Notes under the pieces: model-generated | Databases searched by the model: none | Told to the model about the DNA's origin: nothing | What the model saw: the letters and a program-made list of their open reading frames with translations, nothing else | Translations under genes and position numbers: made by a program | NCBI RefSeq assembly: GCF_029948125.1 | Contig: NZ_JASAMB010000024.1 | Span: 1-64,000, forward strand | Direction of reading: 5' to 3' | From: Catellatospora sp. KI3 | GTDB lineage: Bacteria; Actinomycetota; Actinomycetes; Mycobacteriales; Micromonosporaceae | DNA length: 64,000 nucleotides | Shown here: positions 60,610 through 64,000 of the stretch, piece after piece | Position numbering within the stretch: position 1 is the stretch's first letter | Layout of the letters: each line of letters opens with the position of its first letter

Positions 60610-61710
60610 TCAGCCGGTCGGCAGGTCGAGGTGGAGCCCGAGCCACGCGGCGAGGTCGGCGATCTCCCGGTCGACCGCGGCCGCCATCGCCTTCGAGAAC
60701 GGCACGTCCTGGTGCACCGCGTCCACCCGCAGCACCCCGGCGCGGCGGTCGGCGGTGGCGTCGAGCTTGCCGACCAGCTGGTCGCCGTACAGGATCGGCA
60801 TGGCCCAGTAGCCCCAGCGGCGTTTGGCGGCCGGCTTGTACATCTCCAGCTGGTAGTCGAACCCGAACAGGTCGCTCAGCCGCTTGCGGTCGAACACCAG
60901 CCGGTCCAGGGGCGACAGCAGCGCGGCCCGGCCGGTGAAGGGCTGCCCCAGCTGGGCCGGGTCGACCCGCCAGCGGCCGCGCACCCCCTGCACCACCGCC
61001 GGCTCGCCGACCTCGGGCCCGTTCGGCGACTGCCCGGCCTGCCTGGTCACCCGGGCGATGCCCAGGGCGCGCAGTCGGCGTTCGGCCCTGGTCAGCGCAG
61101 CTTGCTCGGCGTCGACGACGTCGTCGTCGGGGTAGATCCGCTCGGCCAGGTCCCACAGGCGTTCGCGGCCGTCGCGCCCGGCCATGGCGACCTCGCCCTT
61201 CGCCTCCAGCAGCTCCAGCATCTTCAGCACGTTGCGGTCGTTGCTCCAGCCGCTGGAGGACCAGGAGACGTCGCACGTGTCGGGCAGCTCGCGCGCCGGC
61301 AGCGGGCCGTCGGACCGCAACCGGGACAGGACGTCCAGGCGGAAGCCGCGGTTGGCCGCCAGCCAGTCCCGCCGGTGGCGCTGCCAGTCGAGCAGCTCGC
61401 CGCGGCCGGGCCAGTCGGCCATGTCGGCACGGTACAGGGCCAGGTCCTCGGCGTGCCGGATCATGCCCTGCACCTCCAGCAGCGCCTGGTCGCCCAGCGC
61501 GGACTCCAGGTGCTGCGGGCGGTAGGCCGCGCCCAGTCTGCTCCACAGCACCAGGTCCGCGCTCGGGGCGACCGCCGCGGTCTGGTCGGCCTGGACCAGG
61601 GTCAGCCTGCGCACCACGTCCAGCAGGGACGTCGGGCGCGGCTGGTCCAGGAGTTGGGCGCGGACCGCGATGCGTCGCGCTTCGACCTGGGTGAGCTCGT
61701 GCGTCGGCAT
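60610..61710 (-). CDS. AlkZ/YcaQ-like winged-helix DNA glycosylase family protein
   Basis: A 366-residue protein of tandem winged helices, the HTH_42 fold of AlkZ and YcaQ. The catalytic-type motif near residue 40 reads LVQADQTAAVAPSADLVLWSRL, giving Gln-Ala-Asp in place of the Gln-X-Gln of AlkZ; AlkZ-like relatives with Gln-X-Asp are known. DPAQLGQPFTGRAALLSPLDRLVFDRKR and the WGYWAMPILYGDQLVGKLDA segment are family hallmarks. Such enzymes unhook interstrand crosslinks or bulky alkyl lesions, and some protect producers of DNA-damaging natural products. Confidence 0.88.
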   Translation of the reverse strand: MPTHELTQVEARRIAVRAQLLDQPRPTSLLDVVRRLTLVQADQTAAVAPSADLVLWSRLGAAYRPQHLESALGDQALLEVQGMIRHAEDLALYRADMADWPGRGELLDWQRHRRDWLAANRGFRLDVLSRLRSDGPLPARELPDTCDVSWSSSGWSNDRNVLKMLELLEAKGEVAMAGRDGRERLWDLAERIYPDDDVVDAEQAALTRAERRLRALGIARVTRQAGQSPNGPEVGEPAVVQGVRGRWRVDPAQLGQPFTGRAALLSPLDRLVFDRKRLSDLFGFDYQLEMYKPAAKRRWGYWAMPILYGDQLVGKLDATADRRAGVLRVDAVHQDVPFSKAMAAAVDREIADLAAWLGLHLDLPTG

Positions 61711-61756
61711 GCGGCTGAGCCTAGAGAGCGCCGCCGACAGCGAGCCGGTGCCGGTC

Positions 61757-62419
61757 TCACCCGGCGCGACGGGCCAGCAGGTACGAGCGGCGGCTCTGGT
61801 GCTCCACGCCCGGCTGCGGCGCCCGGTCCAGCCGGGCGGTGACCTGCAGCCCCGCCCCGGCCAGGGCGGTGGTCTCCGCCACCGGGTCGAGATAGCGGAA
61901 GGTGAGGGCGACCGGGTGGCCCCACCAGTCGCTCGCCGTCACCTCCTGCCCGGTCCGGACCTCGGCGCTGCTGTTATGGAACGCGACCAGTGCGTGGCCG
62001 CCCGGACGCAGGACCCGGGCGAACTCGGCGTAGGCCGCGGCGCGGCGCGGTTCGTCGAGGTGGATCACCGCGTACAGGCACAGGACGCCCGCCGCGGCGC
62101 CGGTGCGCACGGGCAGCGCGGTCATGTCCGCCACGGCGTAGGGCAGCGAGGTGGCGGCGCGGGCGACGGCGCACATCCCCGGTGACAGGTCCAGGCCGAA
62201 CGCGGTGACCCCGCGACCGGCGAGCCGCCCGGCGGTGTGGCCCGGGCCGCAGCCGACGTCGAGGACGGGTCCGTCGGCGGCGAGTTCGGCGAAGGCGTCC
62301 AGCAGCGCCCGGTCGAGCGGCTTACCGGCCAGTTCGTAGCTGACCTCGGCGGCATAGCGCTCGGCCACCGCGTCGTAGCTGCGGCGGGTGTCGTCCGTCG
62401 GGGTTGACCGGTCCGGCAT
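61757..62419 (-). CDS. Class I SAM-dependent methyltransferase
   Basis: A 220-residue soluble enzyme with a complete Rossmann core: VLDVGCGPGHTAGRLAG (about residues 52-68), the strand-2 acidic end GLDLSPGM, and LCLYAVIHLDEPRRAAAYAEFARVLRPGG (cited in part) around motif III. The N-terminal SYDAVAERYAAEV cap is usual in the methyltransferase type-11 group. ATG 62419 has no obvious ribosome site, so the transcript may be leaderless. The substrate is unknown. Confidence 0.88.
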   Translation of the reverse strand: MPDRSTPTDDTRRSYDAVAERYAAEVSYELAGKPLDRALLDAFAELAADGPVLDVGCGPGHTAGRLAGRGVTAFGLDLSPGMCAVARAATSLPYAVADMTALPVRTGAAAGVLCLYAVIHLDEPRRAAAYAEFARVLRPGGHALVAFHNSSAEVRTGQEVTASDWWGHPVALTFRYLDPVAETTALAGAGLQVTARLDRAPQPGVEHQSRRSYLLARRAG

Positions 62420-62463
62420 GGACCGATTCTTTCGTACGGCTGAACGTCCGGAAACCAGAAGGC

Positions 62464-62516
62464 AACCTTATTAATAGGTTAACAACATTTACAGTTGCGT
62501 CCGCGCTCCTTATCTT
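62464..62516 (+). promoter_or_regulatory. LPMO promoter with inverted repeat
   Basis: TTTACA (62488-62493) and TATCTT (62511-62516) are spaced exactly 17 bp, giving a start near 62523. Upstream is an inverted repeat AACCT-N7-AGGTT (62464-62480) in an unusually AT-rich stretch, a candidate regulator site. Confidence 0.6.
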
Positions 62517-62585
62517 CCGTTCAGCGTGTGTCGACAGACACATCACCCCGACCGACCCGATCCAACATCCGATCAGGAGAAGTCA

Positions 62586-63359
62586 ATGCGCAGAAGCATC
62601 CTCACACCGGTGCTGTCGACCCTCGCGGTCGTCGCATCGATGCTGGTGGCGACCCCGGCGCACGCACACGGCTACGTGTCGTCGCCGGCCAGCCGCCAGG
62701 CGCTGTGCGCCCAGGGCAAGGTCACCGGCTGCGGTGACATCGTCTGGGAGCCGCAGAGCGTCGAGGCGCCCAAGGGCTCCATGCAGTGCAACGGCGGTGG
62801 CAGCCGCTTCGCCGAACTCAACGACAACAGCAAGAACTGGCCCGCCACCCAGGTGACCGACAACGTCACCTTCACCTGGGTCCTCACCGCGCGCCACCGC
62901 ACCAGCACGTGGGAGTACTTCGTCGGCGGCACCCGCATCGCGGTCTTCGACGACGGCGGCGCCCAGCCCGGCGCCACCATGACGCACAACGTCAACCTCG
63001 GCGGGCGCACCGGCCGGTTCACCGTGCTGGCCCGCTGGAACGTCTACGACACGATCAACGCGTTCTACTCCTGCGTGGACGTCCAGGTCGGCACCGGGCC
63101 CTCCCCGTCGCCGTCCCCGAGCGCCAGCCCGTCGCCGTCGCCCAGCGCCAGCCCGTCGGCGTCGCCGTCGCCGTCGCGGTCGGCCACGCCGTCCCCGTCG
63201 ACCAGCCCCACCACCGGCGGCACCTGGGCCGCCGGCACCACCTACGCCGTCGGCGCCACCGTCACCTACGGCGGGCTCACCTACCGCTGCCGCCAGGGGC
63301 ACACCGCCATCGCCGGTTGGGAGCCGCCCAACGTCCCGGCGCTCTGGCAGCTCGTCTGA
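62586..63359 (+). CDS. AA10 lytic polysaccharide monooxygenase with CBM5-type module
   Basis: A 257-residue copper enzyme. ATG 62586 has AGGAG 6 nt upstream. The signal peptide ends at Ala27, so the mature protein begins with His28 (HGYVSSPASR), the first copper-brace residue; the second is the His in TARHRTSTWEYF (about 104). The AA10 domain spans 28-180 with paired cysteines. A Pro/Ser linker (about 182-215) leads to a CBM5/12-like module (TWAAGTTYAVGATVTYGGLTY, cited in part). It oxidatively cleaves chitin or cellulose; single-domain AA10 with CBM5 points to chitin, though this is not certain. Confidence 0.95.
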   Translation: MRRSILTPVLSTLAVVASMLVATPAHAHGYVSSPASRQALCAQGKVTGCGDIVWEPQSVEAPKGSMQCNGGGSRFAELNDNSKNWPATQVTDNVTFTWVLTARHRTSTWEYFVGGTRIAVFDDGGAQPGATMTHNVNLGGRTGRFTVLARWNVYDTINAFYSCVDVQVGTGPSPSPSPSASPSPSPSASPSASPSPSRSATPSPSTSPTTGGTWAAGTTYAVGATVTYGGLTYRCRQGHTAIAGWEPPNVPALWQLV

Positions 63360-63367
63360 TCAACCCA

Positions 63368-63400
63368 CCGGGTCCGCGCCGATGCTGGGCGCGGACCCGG
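63368..63400 (+). terminator. Hairpin terminator of LPMO gene
   Basis: A 13-bp perfect stem (63368-63380 with 63388-63400) with a 7-nt loop, 8 bp after the stop codon and before the DUF305 gene. Confidence 0.8.
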
Positions 63401-63420
63401 CCCCACCGAGGAGCCCGCCC

Positions 63421-64000
63421 ATGAAGCACCCCGCCCTGCTCGTCGCCGTCGTGCTGCTGCTGACCGGCTGCGCCCCCGACGCCGCCCCGCCCGCCTCCGC
63501 CACCCCGCCGGGCAGCCCACCGCCCGCGGTGTCGGAGACCGGCGGGTTCAACGACACCGACGTGATGTTCGCGCAGATGATGCTGGCCCAGTACCGGCCC
63601 GCCGCCGCGCTGCTGGACACGGCCCGTACCCGCGCCGGCAGCGAGCAGGTCCGGCAGCTGGCCGCGGCCATCGCCGTCACCCAGGCCGACGAGCAGAAGA
63701 CGATCGAGCAGTGGCTGGTCCGCTGGGGCAAGCCGACCGCCCCGGCCGCAGACGCCGGAGTGCACGCCGGACACGGCGGACTGCCCGCCGACCCGGCCGC
63801 CGAACTCGCGGCGCTGCGGAAAGCGTCCGACCGCGAGTACGACAAGGTCCTGCTCAACCTGCTGATCGGCCGCCAGCACCAGGCCGTCGAGTACGCCCGG
63901 ATGGAGCTGTCCTCGGGCACCAACGCCGCCGCGCTCGCCCTGGCCACCCGGATCGACCAGTCCCGCACCGCCCAGATCTCCATGATGCTCGGCCTGGTCG
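63421..64000 (+). CDS. DUF305 lipoprotein, 3' end missing
   Basis: The first 193 codons are present. ATG 63421 has GAGGAG about 7 nt upstream. A lipoprotein signal ends in LLTGCAP, so the protein is anchored outside the membrane. DUF305 is a duplicated helical ferritin-like fold; here the two repeats start at DVMFAQMMLAQYRPA and LLNLLIGRQHQAVEYA. The family normally carries His-His in each repeat for metal binding, but the first copy has Gln-Tyr and the second Gln-His. A His-rich HAGHGG loop links the repeats. It lies right after the copper-dependent LPMO. Confidence 0.88.
   Translation, partial: MKHPALLVAVVLLLTGCAPDAAPPASATPPGSPPPAVSETGGFNDTDVMFAQMMLAQYRPAAALLDTARTRAGSEQVRQLAAAIAVTQADEQKTIEQWLVRWGKPTAPAADAGVHAGHGGLPADPAAELAALRKASDREYDKVLLNLLIGRQHQAVEYARMELSSGTNAAALALATRIDQSRTAQISMMLGLV

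Noticed and set aside
63100-63200. Repetitive Pro/Ser-coding DNA in the LPMO gene as a tandem repeat element
   Set aside because: It is the ordinary interdomain linker, in frame and typical of secreted carbohydrate enzymes; a similar linker occurs in the cellulase.

Overview
The window is high-GC actinomycete DNA. Codons end almost entirely in G or C, starts are ATG, GTG or TTG behind GGAGG-type ribosome sites, some starts look leaderless, and hairpin terminators lack U-tracts. The families present (a DUF4193 protein, an accessory SecA2, a SCO2521-SCO2524-type cluster, many secreted carbohydrate-active enzymes with CBM2, CBM13 and F5/8C modules) point to a filamentous soil actinomycete, probably Micromonosporaceae; that placement is inferred. 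There is no transposase, integrase, phage gene, CRISPR array or rRNA.

Layout. 1-4.3 kb: the start of a secreted protein preceded by two lac-operator-like sites, a MerR/HEAT regulator pair with a classic 19-bp-spacer promoter, a secreted M4 metallopeptidase and a small secreted protein. 4.3-7.8 kb: a methyltransferase, then two paralogous tRNA-like genes (anticodons CTC and GCA) flanking an ankyrin gene, a small unknown protein, an EXPERA membrane protein and a cutinase. 7.9-10.4 kb: SecA2. 10.5-18.6 kb: three tandem secreted GH30 enzymes divergent from a LacI regulator. 18.7-25.6 kb: two unknown proteins, a GH63-like glucosidase, a secreted ricin-type lectin and a SNF2 helicase. 25.6-30.7 kb: a LacI regulator and a GH43 enzyme divergent from a CBM2-GH5 cellulase, linked by repeated GAAACTTTC operators.

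30.8-47.9 kb is mostly housekeeping: AlkD-like and GyrI-like proteins, a PAS-GGDEF diguanylate cyclase, a fur-katG operon, DUF4193, an acyl-CoA dehydrogenase-like flavoprotein, an FtsX-type ABC exporter divergent from a NarL-type two-component system, a VOC protein, an aminotransferase, DinB and RidA. 48.3-56.1 kb holds a poorly understood actinobacterial cluster: an SCO2525-like methyltransferase, an arginine-methyltransferase-like enzyme, a D-amino-acid-oxidase-like flavoenzyme and SCO2521-SCO2524-like proteins, including a P-loop ATPase with a deviant Walker A motif. 56.5-64 kb: an iron-permease-family protein, a secreted F5/8C-DUF1996 protein, an AbiEii-type nucleotidyltransferase with an unknown coupled partner, a decayed LuxR fragment, an AlkZ-like protein, a methyltransferase, an AA10 lytic polysaccharide monooxygenase and the start of a DUF305 lipoprotein.

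Two themes stand out. One is extracellular polysaccharide breakdown, with at least four different LacI-type operator sequences but only two LacI genes in view. The other is a set of uncharacterised systems: the tRNA-like/ankyrin locus, the SCO252x/PRMT cluster and the AbiEii pair.
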